Assembly: GCA_021770615.1 (NCBI GenBank)
Contig: JAETQR010000002.1
Coordinates: forward strand, 62,001-126,000
Source of the DNA: Lachnospiraceae bacterium
GTDB taxonomy: Bacteria; Bacillota_A; Clostridia; Lachnospirales; Lachnospiraceae
Reading direction: 5' to 3'
DNA: 64,000 bases
Shown: in pieces, positions 37,440 to 47,445 of the stretch
How positions within the stretch are numbered: the first letter of the stretch is position 1
Layout of the letters: each line of letters opens with the position of its first letter
Notes under the pieces: model-generated
Databases searched by the model: none
The model's input: the letters and a program-made list of their open reading frames with translations, nothing else
Told to the model about the DNA's origin: nothing
Translations under genes and position numbers: made by a program

Positions 37440-39251
37440 TCAGCTGAATATAATTCTTTTATCCTTTAAAAGTGTACGGATCAACCCGATATTCTTTCCA
37501 TAATCAAAATCACTGTCCTCCAGCTGCATATCCGCCTTGATATCTGTCGTTATCTCACTTCCTACCCAGCAGATATCCATCTCTCCCTGAACAACGGCCT
37601 TTAAAATCTTGCGGTCGCTCTCGGTCAGGCCGGTCGCTGTCACGATCAGGATCATCCCGGCATCAAGCATGAGATTTGCTACCTCGCCAAAACGCCGGAT
37701 CTGTTCCTTGTGATTTTCATCTCCACCAGATTTTGTGTCCGCACCCACGCCATACAGATAAGAACCGATTCCCATATAGTACACATATCTGCCACTGTCT
37801 AACAGCGATTTCTCAAGTGCTTTTGCCAAATCTTTCTTTCCCGTATTTTTCTCCCCGGTCAGGACAATGAGTTCCGGCCTCTGGGCATAGTGCTCAATCC
37901 TCGATTCAATGTCAATCTCGCTTGTTTCCCATTTATAATTACGAAGCATCGCACCCGAGCGGATGTCGCTGTCCTCATCCTTCAATGCTTCGGTAATGAT
38001 ACCTCCTCCGGCAATTTCATAATTATCTACAATAACAAAACGGCTTGTCCCCGCACTCTCTTTTACGGTGTCAAAAGCAATCGGTTTATCGGTCTTTAAG
38101 ATCACCTCGGCGACCTCATTTTTTTCAACCTGCTGCTTTGTATCTGTGGAGGAAAGATTAGAAGAGTTTATAACTCCTTTTACCTTCTCGATTTCTACTT
38201 TTACTTTCTCGCCGCCTATTTTCAGATAATACAGCTTTCCGGTCTCAAAATTCTTTTTGCCGAGCCAGAAAATATTGGCTGCGATACGGGATGCGGTCTT
38301 TGGCTGTGGCTCTCCGGCAACCGCCATGAGCTCGCCTCTCGTAATGTAAATCTGCTCCTTCATCGTAAACCCGATCGCCATGCCCGGTTTTCCCTCTTCG
38401 ATCGGATCTGTATGAAATGACTCAATATTCTTAATATGGCTCTTCTTACCGGATGGGTAGAAGATTACCTCCTGACCGGCGCGTATCGTACCGGTCTCGA
38501 TCGTCCCCGCTACAATTCTCCGGTCATCACCGTTTCTCGTAAATTTATATACATCCTGAACCGGCATACGGAATGGCTGTCTGTCATGCTCTTCTTCACA
38601 CTCGAACTCATCCAGTACCTGAAGAATACACATTCCATCGTACCACGGCATCTTCTCACTCGGTTTTACGATATTTTCTCCCTGAAAAGAACTTACCGGA
38701 AGCACAAAAGACGGTGTGATATCAATCTGTCCCAAAAATTCAAGATACTCATCTTTCACCTTATTGTACACTTCCTCGCTGTAACCGACCAGATCCATTT
38801 TATTGATCACGACAGCGATCTGCTGGATGCCAAGCATCGAAAGCATATAGGCATGTCTTCTGGAATTTTCCTGCACCCCCTCTTTGGCGTCGATCATAAG
38901 AAGCGCCGCCTGCGCACGGGCAGCTCCGGTGATCATATTTTTCAGAAACTCAATATGGCCGGGGGCATCCAGAATGATATAATCCCTTTTTTCTGTCTTA
39001 AAAAAACATCTCGCTGTATCGATCGTAATCCCCTGAGATTGTTCATCTTTCAGTGCATCCAGTAAAAAGGCATACTCAAACGGCTTTGAATTTCGCCGGC
39101 ACGTCTCCTTTACCTGCTCTAGCTTTCCCTCCGGCAGCGAGCCGGTGTCTGCCAGCAGACGCCCCATCAAAGTGCTCTTTCCGTGATCCACATGCCCGAC
39201 GATAACAATATTCATATCTTCCTTTTTATTCATAATCTGTATCTGCTCCAT
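37440..39251 (-). CDS. cysN: sulfate adenylyltransferase subunit 1 with degenerate C-terminal APS-kinase-like domain
   Basis: The 603 residues start with a translational GTPase domain ([36 protein letters not shown]) and beta-barrel domains to about 430. Residues 458-603 resemble APS kinase, but the P-loop reads GEKNTGKK, losing the final Ser/Thr. [21 protein letters not shown] still matches the kinase helix. With CysD it makes APS from sulfate and ATP, driven by GTP. Start uncertain: the ATG at 39251 has GGAG very close, and a better-spaced AAGGA precedes a Met 12 codons in. Confidence 0.9.
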   Translation of the reverse strand: MEQIQIMNKKEDMNIVIVGHVDHGKSTLMGRLLADTGSLPEGKLEQVKETCRRNSKPFEYAFLLDALKDEQSQGITIDTARCFFKTEKRDYIILDAPGHIEFLKNMITGAARAQAALLMIDAKEGVQENSRRHAYMLSMLGIQQIAVVINKMDLVGYSEEVYNKVKDEYLEFLGQIDITPSFVLPVSSFQGENIVKPSEKMPWYDGMCILQVLDEFECEEEHDRQPFRMPVQDVYKFTRNGDDRRIVAGTIETGTIRAGQEVIFYPSGKKSHIKNIESFHTDPIEEGKPGMAIGFTMKEQIYITRGELMAVAGEPQPKTASRIAANIFWLGKKNFETGKLYYLKIGGEKVKVEIEKVKGVINSSNLSSTDTKQQVEKNEVAEVILKTDKPIAFDTVKESAGTSRFVIVDNYEIAGGGIITEALKDEDSDIRSGAMLRNYKWETSEIDIESRIEHYAQRPELIVLTGEKNTGKKDLAKALEKSLLDSGRYVYYMGIGSYLYGVGADTKSGGDENHKEQIRRFGEVANLMLDAGMILIVTATGLTESDRKILKAVVQGEMDICWVGSEITTDIKADMQLEDSDFDYGKNIGLIRTLLKDKRIIFS

Positions 39252-39271
39252 TTCTCCACATGATTTGCTTT

Positions 39272-40153
39272 TTACATATATCCTTCTTTACGCAATTCCT
39301 CAAGTCCGCCGCCTCCCTCTTTATCCTGGGCACGGCCGGATCTCTCTGCAATGTTGGCAAACTTTCCGGTCTTGAGTTCTTCGATGATCTCATGTACATT
39401 TTTAGCAGTGGATTCCACTGTTCCCGTGCAGGGTGCGCATCCTAATGAGCGATAGCGCTTTCCCTCCCCCTGATCGAAATAGAGCGGAACCACAGGTATA
39501 TTTTCCCGCTCGATATATTCCCAGATATCAAGCTCTGTCCAGTCGAGGAGCGGATGAACCCTCACATGGGTTCCCGGTGCAAAATCTGTCTTATACTGAT
39601 TCCAGAACTCCGGCGGCTGGTCTCCCACATCCCAGTCATTGTTCTTATCCCTTGGCGAAAAATAACGTTCCTTGGAGCGGCTTCCCTCTTCGTCTGCACG
39701 CACGCCGACGATCACTCCTGTATATGGCTCGATATTCACATCTTTTTCATAAACGCCCTTGCTGTGATTAAAGCGGTATCTCGGCCAGCTGGCGTTCAGC
39801 GTATTTGCTAACGCCTCTGTCTTGAGCGCTTTACAACACTCCAGCCTTGTCGCATTTCCATCCGGGAACGTTGCCTTTTTTTCGAGAGCCTCTGTATTCT
39901 CGCCATAGATCATATCCAGGTTCCACTCGGCAGCGAGACGGTCGCGGTATTCGATCATTTCTTTGATCTTAAAATGCGTGTCTACATGAACGAGCGGAAT
40001 CGGAACATGTCCGAAAAAAGCTTTCCTGGCAAGCCAGAGAAGCACCGTACTATCCTTTCCGATCGACCAGAGCATGCACAAATTTCCAAGCTCACTGTAA
40101 GCCTCTCTCAAAATATGAACACTTTTATATTCCAACATATCCAAATGATCCAT
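39272..40153 (-). CDS. cysD: sulfate adenylyltransferase subunit 2
   Basis: The ATG at 40153 follows GGAGGAGAACG. The 293-residue ATP pyrophosphatase has the PP-loop [64 protein letters not shown] and [14 protein letters not shown]. It pairs with CysN, encoded 20 bp downstream, to form ATP sulfurylase. It is the first gene of a cysD-cysN-cysC-sulfotransferase operon with a strong promoter 70 bp upstream. Confidence 0.95.
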   Translation of the reverse strand: MDHLDMLEYKSVHILREAYSELGNLCMLWSIGKDSTVLLWLARKAFFGHVPIPLVHVDTHFKIKEMIEYRDRLAAEWNLDMIYGENTEALEKKATFPDGNATRLECCKALKTEALANTLNASWPRYRFNHSKGVYEKDVNIEPYTGVIVGVRADEEGSRSKERYFSPRDKNNDWDVGDQPPEFWNQYKTDFAPGTHVRVHPLLDWTELDIWEYIERENIPVVPLYFDQGEGKRYRSLGCAPCTGTVESTAKNVHEIIEELKTGKFANIAERSGRAQDKEGGGGLEELRKEGYM

Positions 40154-40222
40154 CGTTCTCCTCCATTCACAGATATCATTCATCTGCGTCCTTATATCAC
40201 AGGGCAGTTTTATTATTTTTAT

Positions 40223-40251
40223 ATTTTACAAAAATATGACAATTATGTCAA
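40223..40251 (-). promoter_or_regulatory. sigma-A promoter of the cysDNC operon with overlapping palindrome
   Basis: On the minus strand a perfect TTGACA (40251-40246) and TAAAAT (40228-40223) have 17 bp between them. The -35 box is part of TGACA-TAAT-TGTCA, a palindrome that could be an operator; no candidate regulator is nearby. Confidence 0.75.
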
Positions 40252-40280
40252 TTTATTATCAAACTTGAGTTTATGAAATC

Positions 40281-40940
40281 CTACGATTCGCCCGGGAGTC
40301 CGTTATCGACCGCATACACATCTCCCGTTTCCCTGTCATGATACAGTGCGTAGACGATCCCATCGCTCATGATCACCTTGGCCCCATACTCAAGTTCCTC
40401 TATGCTGTAGAAGATAACGGTCTGACTTACCCGGTAAGCCTCACTGTCATATTTTTCGGCATAACGGTTGATCGCACCACGGGCCAAAAATGGATAGAGC
40501 GGATTGCCAAACATTGCAATGCCGCTGCCAAAAGTCAGCACGATCCCAAGTACACAGCATATTATACCCATTACTCTGGATTTGTTTCGGTTAATGAGTA
40601 CCCGCACAAGAAATCCGGCGGCGATCCCCAGCATCATAAATAAGATAATAACAGGTAAAATGTTCAAAATTATGTTAATTTTGGAATTTTCCACAATTCC
40701 CGCTGCACTGACCCTGTTTTCTATCATTTGATAAACAATGCAAATAACAACGGTCACTGCCGGCACGATAAAACTCACTTTTTTTAAGAAAACCGCTGCC
40801 AAACAGCCAAACACCGGCATCAAAACGATCGCCTGCGGCAGATCAAAATAGAGATAAAGCTGCATATACTCCCACATACCTGCCAGAGAAAATACAATGA
40901 TCAGCAGACCTTTGGATATTTTTTTAAATCGTTCCTTCAT
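40281..40940 (-). CDS. multi-pass membrane protein of unknown function (219 aa)
   Basis: Not recognised. The start at 40940 follows GGAGGAAGGAA. Five or so hydrophobic helices span residues 10-150 (GLLIIVFSLAGMWEYMQLYLY, IIVFMMLGIAAG-like stretches). A C-terminal soluble part follows (YDSEAYRVSQTVIFYSIEEL, VIMSDGIVYALYHDRETGDV). It lies on the minus strand between the cys operon and another membrane protein, with about 70 bp on the upstream side. No motif for transport or catalysis is visible. Confidence 0.68.
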   Translation of the reverse strand: MKERFKKISKGLLIIVFSLAGMWEYMQLYLYFDLPQAIVLMPVFGCLAAVFLKKVSFIVPAVTVVICIVYQMIENRVSAAGIVENSKINIILNILPVIILFMMLGIAAGFLVRVLINRNKSRVMGIICCVLGIVLTFGSGIAMFGNPLYPFLARGAINRYAEKYDSEAYRVSQTVIFYSIEELEYGAKVIMSDGIVYALYHDRETGDVYAVDNGLPGES

Positions 40941-41012
40941 TTCCTTCCTCCCATTCATAATAACAATCCTGACATATAACTTTAAATAAGATCACGGGAA
41001 AACCTGTGCCAC

Positions 41013-41465
41013 TCAGTAAAACACCGAAACAAGAACCGGCACAAAAAATACAACTGCTACCAGTACCACATTAAAAAGTGTCGTCAAAAATCCCATAACG
41101 ATCCGTTTAAAAATATCTTCTCGTGTGATCAGAACGGTATTCACGATCCAGTCCACTGCTACACATATTGCCAGCAGGGTGTACATCCTGACGCTGCTGA
41201 TATCTTCCGTTCCGACCAGAGAAATACCGACGATAAGAACTGCCATGTTTAGTGCCAGATACAGAATAAAATCCGTCTCGCACTCCATCACCTTATAAAT
41301 AAATGCATTCACAAAACAGAACATCGCAGCTGCCATAATAAAAAATGCATACATATCCAGCGTCTTCTTGGATGCGATCTGCCAGGGAAGCCCGACCAGA
41401 ACAGCCACGATTCCGATCATCGCCCGGTACATTGGCGTCAACTGCTTCATTATCTTTTCATACAT
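41013..41465 (-). CDS. small multi-pass membrane protein of unknown function (150 aa)
   Basis: Not recognised. Four hydrophobic segments cover most of the protein (IGIVAVLVGLPWQIA, AFFIMAAAMFCFVNAFIY, ILYLALNMAVLIVGISLVG, VVLVAVVFFVPVLVSVF), with a short DWIVNTVLITREDIFKR loop. The proposed start overlaps the radA stop by 8 bp, implying translational coupling, but the GGAGG is 12 bases away; a later Met is possible. It may share the radA transcript. Confidence 0.65.
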   Translation of the reverse strand: MYEKIMKQLTPMYRAMIGIVAVLVGLPWQIASKKTLDMYAFFIMAAAMFCFVNAFIYKVMECETDFILYLALNMAVLIVGISLVGTEDISSVRMYTLLAICVAVDWIVNTVLITREDIFKRIVMGFLTTLFNVVLVAVVFFVPVLVSVFY

Positions 41466-42852
41466 ATGATGTCCATTCCTCCCTATCCATAATCTCTCTA
41501 ATATTTCTTATCCCGACAAGTTTTATCCCGGACAGATCCAGACTGCCGCTCTTTTCGATCGTTTTCTTATTTGCTGCAGGAAGAATACAGGTTTTATATC
41601 CGGTCTTCATCGCCTCCACCACGCGTTTCTCACACTGTGGAACTGCACGCACCTCGCCTACCAGCCCCACCTCGCCAAATATAACGGTCCGGTCATCCAT
41701 AGCCCGTCCACTCTGGCTCGATATCAGTGCTGCAATGATCGCAAGATCCATCGCCGGTTCCGTGATCCTCATACCTCCTGCTACGTTTACATAAGCATCA
41801 CTATCTGACAATCTGAGCCCCAGACGTTTCTCAAGTACAGCGATCAGGAGATTTACCCGGTTATAATCCGTGCCGGCCGCCGTCCGTCTTGGCATATTAA
41901 AATATGTATGGCACACAAGAGCCTGTACCTCGATCATAAACGAGCGGCTGCCTTCGATCGCGCACGCCACTACCGAGCCGGACTCACCCACGGGTTTTCC
42001 CTGCATCATATATTCGGAAGGATTTGGAACCTCTACAAGTCCTTTCCCTTTCATCTCAAATACACCAATCTCATTCGTCGAGCCAAAACGATTTTTCACC
42101 CCACGCAGGATCCTGTATGCCGCCGTCTGATCCCCTTCAAAATAAAGCACCGTATCGACCATATGCTCCAGCATCCTGGGACCCGCTACATTGCCTTCCT
42201 TCGTTACATGCCCCACGATAAAAATACTGATGTTCCTGCTCTTGGCAAGTCTCAAAAGAATCGATGTGATCTCTCTCACCTGACTGATGCTCCCGGGAGC
42301 CGCATCGATATTCTCATCATACATCGTCTGGATCGAGTCCACGATAACAACTTCCGGCTGCACCTTTTCAATAGCGCCATCTATCGCGGATATACTTGTC
42401 TCTGAGAGAAGATAAACCGATTCCTGAAATTCACCGATCCGGTTCCCCCGCAGCTTGATCTGCCCCAGCGATTCCTCCCCCGATACATAAAGTACCTTCC
42501 TCTCCTTGTCAGAAAGCTCCTTACACATCTGAAGTAAAAGCGTCGATTTTCCAATCCCCGGGTCCCCACCCACCAATACGAGCGATCCCGGCACGATCCC
42601 GCCGCCTAATACACGGTCCAGTTCACAGATACCCGTAAGCATCCGCTGCTCGTTTTCAATCGTGATATCTTTCATCCGGGATGGTTCTGCCACCGGTTTA
42701 AACACCGTGGCCTTCCCTCTTCCTGCAGGCGTTTTTGACGCCGGTGCCTCAACAAGCGTATTCCACTCCCCGCAGCCCGGGCACTGCCCCTGCCACTTGC
42801 CGACCTCTGTCCCGCATTCTTTACAGTAAAATAAGTTTTTCGCCTTTGCCAT
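41458..42852 (-). CDS. radA: DNA repair protein RadA
   Basis: The ATG at 42852 follows GAGGAAAGT; a start five codons earlier overlaps that site. The 464 residues show all RadA/Sms parts: an N-terminal C4 zinc finger (CKECGTEVGKWQGQCPGC), Walker A GGDPGIGKSTLLLQ, the RadA-specific KNRFG motif and a Lon-like C-terminal domain (GGMRITEPAMDLAIIAALISS). It is a hexameric helicase that extends recombination intermediates in the cytosol. Clostridial radA often sits near clpC, as here with one gene between. Confidence 0.95.
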   Translation of the reverse strand: MAKAKNLFYCKECGTEVGKWQGQCPGCGEWNTLVEAPASKTPAGRGKATVFKPVAEPSRMKDITIENEQRMLTGICELDRVLGGGIVPGSLVLVGGDPGIGKSTLLLQMCKELSDKERKVLYVSGEESLGQIKLRGNRIGEFQESVYLLSETSISAIDGAIEKVQPEVVIVDSIQTMYDENIDAAPGSISQVREITSILLRLAKSRNISIFIVGHVTKEGNVAGPRMLEHMVDTVLYFEGDQTAAYRILRGVKNRFGSTNEIGVFEMKGKGLVEVPNPSEYMMQGKPVGESGSVVACAIEGSRSFMIEVQALVCHTYFNMPRRTAAGTDYNRVNLLIAVLEKRLGLRLSDSDAYVNVAGGMRITEPAMDLAIIAALISSQSGRAMDDRTVIFGEVGLVGEVRAVPQCEKRVVEAMKTGYKTCILPAANKKTIEKSGSLDLSGIKLVGIRNIREIMDREEWTSYV

Positions 42853-42932
42853 ACTTTCCTCACTCATCTACAAATGATCCGGGCCCGGCAGTACAAATTC
42901 CGATCCGCTCGGAGCTGCACCGCCAAGCGAAA

Positions 42933-43032
42933 GCGGCGTCAATTTGAGTCCATCAAATCGGCGCCGCCGTATTATTTTGATCCTCTTAAAATTACACCCG
43001 GTACAATGAATATTAAATTGTATTCATTGTAC
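42933..43032. other. structured intergenic segment between radA and the 137-aa gene
   Basis: Two hairpins. One starts at the stop codon of the 137-aa gene: GTACAATGAATA pairs with TATTCATTGTAC across 43001-43032. The second, GCGGCG...CGCCGC with an inner TTTGA/TCAAA (42933-42967), lies closer to radA. Neither has a good T-tract on the minus strand, so a terminator role is uncertain. Confidence 0.45.
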
Positions 43033-43445
43033 TAACATTTGCTTACCTTTACAGAGGCCTGTTTCCCCTCCTCTAACTCAATACTTACATTAAGCTTTCC
43101 GCCAAGATTCGTCTTCATGCTCCCAAGCTCTACATCATCAAGCACAACTTTATACTCCTGTGATGGCTCAAGCTCAAGTGTAAAACTTAAGTCTGACGCA
43201 GCCTCTACGACAAATGACACATCCGAACCATTGTTTACAAAATCTGTAACTGTACTTCCAGGTACTGATTCATACACAAAGAGTCCATTCTTCTCAAGCT
43301 TGGTGATCTCATGAAAGGTCTTTACCTTATACAGATCTCCTTCATATTCAAAATCGGTCTTTTTTGTCTTTGCATCCAGAAGATAATTTCCAAAGCTCAG
43401 GGAGCCGTTATCTTCTTTGCGAATCAATTCCTCTACAACGCTCAT
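43032..43445 (-). CDS. conserved Lachnospiraceae protein of unknown function (137 aa)
   Basis: The start follows AAGGAGGATACTGCT. The N-terminus VVEELIRKEDNGSLSFGNYLL and the MKTNLGGKLNVSIEL motif match a small family that, from memory, some database entries call endosialidase. Nothing in it looks like a glycoside hydrolase, so that name should not be trusted. The protein is acidic with no signal peptide and looks all-beta in its C-terminal half. A good extended -10 promoter stands upstream, so it is probably well expressed and monocistronic. Confidence 0.75.
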   Translation of the reverse strand: MSVVEELIRKEDNGSLSFGNYLLDAKTKKTDFEYEGDLYKVKTFHEITKLEKNGLFVYESVPGSTVTDFVNNGSDVSFVVEAASDLSFTLELEPSQEYKVVLDDVELGSMKTNLGGKLNVSIELEEGKQASVKVSKC

Positions 43446-43515
43446 AGCAGTATCCTCCTTAGTTTCTTAAGTCTCTCCCCCCAATGTGAGCATTTTATTT
43501 CATACCTTAATTATA

Positions 43516-43524
43516 GCAAAGAAG
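43516..43524 (-). promoter_or_regulatory. extended -10 promoter of the 137-aa gene
   Basis: The minus strand reads TTTGCTATAATTAAGG, with TGCTATAAT as an extended -10 about 75 bp before the start codon at 43445; the -35 is weak. Coordinates are good to a few bases. Confidence 0.5.
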
Positions 43525-43589
43525 TCTGTATATTGCTATCCTTTTTTTATGAATTTTTAATGACCATCCGCCTTTTTATCTCTCAACAT

Positions 43590-46049
43590 TTATTGCACTT
43601 TTGATATGTGAACCTGTTTATCCTTCAGTGAAATTTTTACGGTATCGCCAATACTTACCTTTCCATTGACCACCTCTTCAGCGAGCCGGTCCTCGATCTG
43701 GTTCTGGATCGCCCTTCGGAGCGGCCTTGCGCCATAATCTTTATCAAACCCTTTATCCGCTACAAATTCAATGACATTTTTTCCATATCGCAGTGTAATA
43801 TCCATCTGGGTCTTTACCCTTTTCTTAAATGATCCGAGCATATTTTTTGCGATATCATATATATTTTCTTTCGTAAGAGCATGGAACACGATGATCTCAT
43901 CAATACGGTTGATAAATTCCGGTTTAAATGTGTGTTTTACCTCTTCCATAACCCCTTCCTTCATCCTCTTGTGCTCCTGTTCTGTATCCTCACTCTGGAG
44001 AAATCCAAGGGTTTTCGGTGAAATGATGCGGTTCGCACCTGCATTCGAGGTCATGATAATGACCGTATTTTTAAAATCAACTTTTCTCCCCTGTGCATCG
44101 GTCAGATGCCCATCCTCCAAAATCTGTAAAAGCATGTTAAACACATCCGGATGCGCCTTTTCAATCTCATCAAATAATAATACGGAATACGGGTTCTGGC
44201 GCACTTTTTCACTGAGCTGCCCACCCTCTTCATAGCCTACATATCCCGGAGGGGATCCGACCATTTTCGATACACTGTGTTTTTCCATATATTCTGACAT
44301 ATCCACCCGGATGATATCTTTTTCCGAGCCAAATACCGCTTCGGCCAATGCCTTGGAAAGCTCTGTCTTTCCCACTCCGGTCGGCCCAAGGAATAAGAAC
44401 GAACCGATCGGACGTCCGGGATCCTTTAAACCTACCCGGCCTCTCCTGACCGCACGGGATACAGCTTCCACTGCCTCATCCTGCCCGACCACACGCTCAT
44501 GCAGGATGCGTTCTAACTTCTGCAGCCGTTTTGTCTCATCTTTTTCCAGGCGGCTCACCGGGATCTTCGTCCACTTTGCAACGATTTCCGTAATATGCTG
44601 TTCCGTTAATACATTATCCTTTTTCTTCTGCTTTTTCTGCCACTTTTTCTGCTCTTCTTCAAATTCTTTCCGGGCCTCCTGCTCCTGTGCATGGATCGAG
44701 AGCACCAGATCCATATCGCCCTTTATCAATGCCTTTTCCTTGGATTCTTCCAAATCCCATATTTTCTCTTCCAGCCGGGAAAAAATCTGATCCCGTTTCA
44801 ACACACGGGCCAGGCGCAGCTTCGCAGACGCCTCATCCATCAGGTCGATCGCCTTGTCAGGAAGAAACCGGTCATTGATATACCGGTCTGACAATTTTAC
44901 CGCTGCCTCCACTGCCTCATCACTGATCTTTATCCTGTGATACGCCTCATACTGGCTCTTTAACCCCCGGAGCATGCTCACCGTCTGCACGACAGTCGGT
45001 TCCTCAACAACAACCGGCTGAAATCTCCGCTCAAGGGCGGCATCTTTCTCGATCCTTTTACGGTATTCGTCCCTTGTCGTAGCTCCGATCACCTGGATCT
45101 CCCCGCGGGAAAGAGACGGCTTCAGTATATTTGAGGCATCAAGCGCCCCTTCTGCACCCCCGGCGCCGATCACTGTATGGAGTTCATCGATAAACAATAT
45201 AACATTTCTGGCAGATACCGCCTCTTTTATCGCACGCTTGATCCTCTCCTCAAACTCACCACGATACTTGGAACCTGCCACCATCCCGGAAAGATCAAGA
45301 GAAAGGATACGCTTTCCGATCATCGTCTCCGGCACGGAATTTTCAGCGATACGGATAGCAAGCCCTTCTGCGACCGCCGTTTTCCCCACACCTGGTTCTC
45401 CTACCAGACACGGGTTATTTTTCGTCCGCCTGCTCAGGATCTCGATCACGCTCTCGATCTCATCTTCCCTGTCAAACACCGGATCCAGTTTTCCCTCTCT
45501 GGCATACTCGACCAGATCTCTTGAGTACTGGTCCAGGACAGCCGTATTCGACCGTCCCCGCCTGCCTCCGTTCCCCCGGCTGTTTGCAAACTCTGCCTTC
45601 GCCGCATTCAGATCTGCACCGATCGTAAGAATGGCATCCACATACATTTTCTGCACATTTGCCCGAAGAGACTCTAAAATAGCAGATGCACCGGTATCCC
45701 TGGATTTAAGGATGGCAAGAAATAAGTGCTCCGTTCCGATCTTTTCATCTTCATTTTTGTCTGCAATCTGCTCCGCTGCCAAAACGGTCTCCTCCAGCCT
45801 CGGCGTAATATCGCAGTCACTCTGGACGACATTCTCCACTCCTCTTCCGGCACTGAGATCCTGAAGTGCCTGCAGCATCACTGATTTTTTAATGCCGTTC
45901 TCTTTCAGTATTCTGGATGCCGTCCCGCTTACGGCCATCAGGCCATAGAGCAAATGTTCTGTCCCGATGGCAGTCGTCCCCATCTTGGCTGCCACCTCGC
46001 CTGCTTTATTTAACGCTCTTTCCGCATTCGCTGTAAAATCTCTTCTCAC
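43590..46049 (-). CDS. clpC: ATP-dependent Clp protease ATP-binding subunit ClpC
   Basis: The 819-residue AAA+ unfoldase starts at a GTG nine to ten bases after AAAGGA. It has two Clp_N repeats in residues 1-145, the first P-loop GEPGVGKTAVAEGLA, a coiled M domain near 400-470 (the ClpC size class, shorter than ClpB), the second P-loop GPTGVGKTELSKALAE and a C-terminal D2-small domain. With ClpP it degrades damaged or tagged proteins. In most Firmicutes it sits behind ctsR-mcsA-mcsB; here those genes are absent and secreted-protein genes lie upstream, so its control must differ. Confidence 0.94.
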   Translation of the reverse strand: MRRDFTANAERALNKAGEVAAKMGTTAIGTEHLLYGLMAVSGTASRILKENGIKKSVMLQALQDLSAGRGVENVVQSDCDITPRLEETVLAAEQIADKNEDEKIGTEHLFLAILKSRDTGASAILESLRANVQKMYVDAILTIGADLNAAKAEFANSRGNGGRRGRSNTAVLDQYSRDLVEYAREGKLDPVFDREDEIESVIEILSRRTKNNPCLVGEPGVGKTAVAEGLAIRIAENSVPETMIGKRILSLDLSGMVAGSKYRGEFEERIKRAIKEAVSARNVILFIDELHTVIGAGGAEGALDASNILKPSLSRGEIQVIGATTRDEYRKRIEKDAALERRFQPVVVEEPTVVQTVSMLRGLKSQYEAYHRIKISDEAVEAAVKLSDRYINDRFLPDKAIDLMDEASAKLRLARVLKRDQIFSRLEEKIWDLEESKEKALIKGDMDLVLSIHAQEQEARKEFEEEQKKWQKKQKKKDNVLTEQHITEIVAKWTKIPVSRLEKDETKRLQKLERILHERVVGQDEAVEAVSRAVRRGRVGLKDPGRPIGSFLFLGPTGVGKTELSKALAEAVFGSEKDIIRVDMSEYMEKHSVSKMVGSPPGYVGYEEGGQLSEKVRQNPYSVLLFDEIEKAHPDVFNMLLQILEDGHLTDAQGRKVDFKNTVIIMTSNAGANRIISPKTLGFLQSEDTEQEHKRMKEGVMEEVKHTFKPEFINRIDEIIVFHALTKENIYDIAKNMLGSFKKRVKTQMDITLRYGKNVIEFVADKGFDKDYGARPLRRAIQNQIEDRLAEEVVNGKVSIGDTVKISLKDKQVHISKVQ

Positions 46050-46087
46050 TTTTTATATTTCCTTTCTTCACACCGGAACAATACTGG

Positions 46088-47383
46088 CTAAAAATCCATA
46101 TCATCCAGTTCCTTTTTTCCCCTGCTAAGCCTTTTTCTCAATACCATATTCAGTATAACGATCAGAAGTGCAATGACCATTACCATCAAAACGATAAGGA
46201 CTGCATACAGCCACGCATTGGAATCGATCTCCACATCCTCTGAGACCGTTCCGCCTTTATTTACCTTCTGGGTCATCGTTCCCGTGTAACGTTGTATCGT
46301 CTTTTCCTGCCGGTCATACTGATAGAGCGTAGGCTCTGTCCCTGCCCCCTTCAGATACATCAAAAGATAATTGTTATCCAAATCATTCTCCATCGTATAT
46401 GCTGTTACATTTTTCCCCTCCAGATCCACCGACGTTTTTACATAACCGGACGGTATGACCGTTTCATCTTCCACATTCACGACTTCAAACTGATACTGGT
46501 TCTGGATATAAATCGATCCTTCTTTCTCATAGACCGAAAACGTAATATCTGAATTTCCCTTTTCTTCCTGTTCACGTACTTTCGTCTCTGACTCGCTCTC
46601 TTTCAGGACTTTGATCTTAAAGACACGCTTGTCCCCGGATTCTGCAGTCACAACGACCTTTATATCATTTTCACCTACAAGAAGTTCTTCATTGTCTTTT
46701 ATCCTGACGATCGATTTTTTATTGGAGGCAATATAATTAAAATACAGGATACTCGTGTTACAGTCAACCTTAACTGTATAATCAAGCACATTTGTATCAA
46801 ATTCCGGCGTCATGGAAAGACAGTTAAAACGCAACGATTTCAGTTTATTATTCGTGCTGAGTGCCGGTTCCGGCGTCTCCGCCGGAGAAGGTGTTCCCCC
46901 CGCTTCGGATGGAGTCTGTGGTTCCTCCCCGGCCGCTGCTTTCACACTGACAGAAAGCCGGTTTGAAGATATGGAAAATTTTGTCCCCGAGGCATCACTC
47001 ACCGCCACGCCGCTGTCCGGCTCTACCATACCGGCACCGGCCATGAGAGCCTTGAATTTAAGGGAATAGGTACGTTTCTTTACCTCATCGCTGTTTCTGA
47101 CGGAGGATATGTGAAGGACACCATTTCCACCGCTCACTTTTTTCCCACCCTCAACAAATTCCATTACCTCTGCATCATAGAGGACATCCATCTCCACATC
47201 ACTAAATTTTTCGGAAGAATCTACCCGGCATATGACAGTGAATTCATCTCCTTCCTGAATGTCCTGTTTATCGACAGTGAATTCCACCGACGCACTTGCC
47301 GCATAAGCGGTCCGGTCAGACAGATAAACTGCCATAACTGCCATAAAAAATATTATCGTATAGCCTGCTATCTTTCTTATCAT
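46088..47383 (-). CDS. membrane-anchored protein with cohesin-like and cadherin-like domains
   Basis: The start at 47383 follows GGGGAAGTT. Of 431 residues, the first 28 are a signal peptide (YTIIFFMAVMAVYLS). A cohesin-type beta sandwich is near 30-150 (FTVICRVDSSEKFSDVEMDV, YSLKFKALMAGAG), followed by a Pro/Ser linker. A cadherin-like beta-sandwich unit is near 175-265 (LKSLRFNCLSMTPEFDTNVL, YTVKVDC). A C-terminal helix (LYAVLIVLMVMVIALLIVIL) precedes a basic tail. It is type I and faces outside. It probably shares an operon with the glucosaminidase gene upstream; its ligand is unknown. Confidence 0.82.
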   Translation of the reverse strand: MIRKIAGYTIIFFMAVMAVYLSDRTAYAASASVEFTVDKQDIQEGDEFTVICRVDSSEKFSDVEMDVLYDAEVMEFVEGGKKVSGGNGVLHISSVRNSDEVKKRTYSLKFKALMAGAGMVEPDSGVAVSDASGTKFSISSNRLSVSVKAAAGEEPQTPSEAGGTPSPAETPEPALSTNNKLKSLRFNCLSMTPEFDTNVLDYTVKVDCNTSILYFNYIASNKKSIVRIKDNEELLVGENDIKVVVTAESGDKRVFKIKVLKESESETKVREQEEKGNSDITFSVYEKEGSIYIQNQYQFEVVNVEDETVIPSGYVKTSVDLEGKNVTAYTMENDLDNNYLLMYLKGAGTEPTLYQYDRQEKTIQRYTGTMTQKVNKGGTVSEDVEIDSNAWLYAVLIVLMVMVIALLIVILNMVLRKRLSRGKKELDDMDF

Positions 47384-47445
47384 AACTTCCCCATTTCCGC
47401 AAAATGAACTTTCGTTCACTTCCGCTCTGTCATTACACAAGATTT

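Noticed and set aside
43032..43445. Endosialidase function
   Set aside because: A 137-residue protein without signal peptide, catalytic acid residues or beta-propeller/beta-helix repeats cannot be supported as a sialidase.
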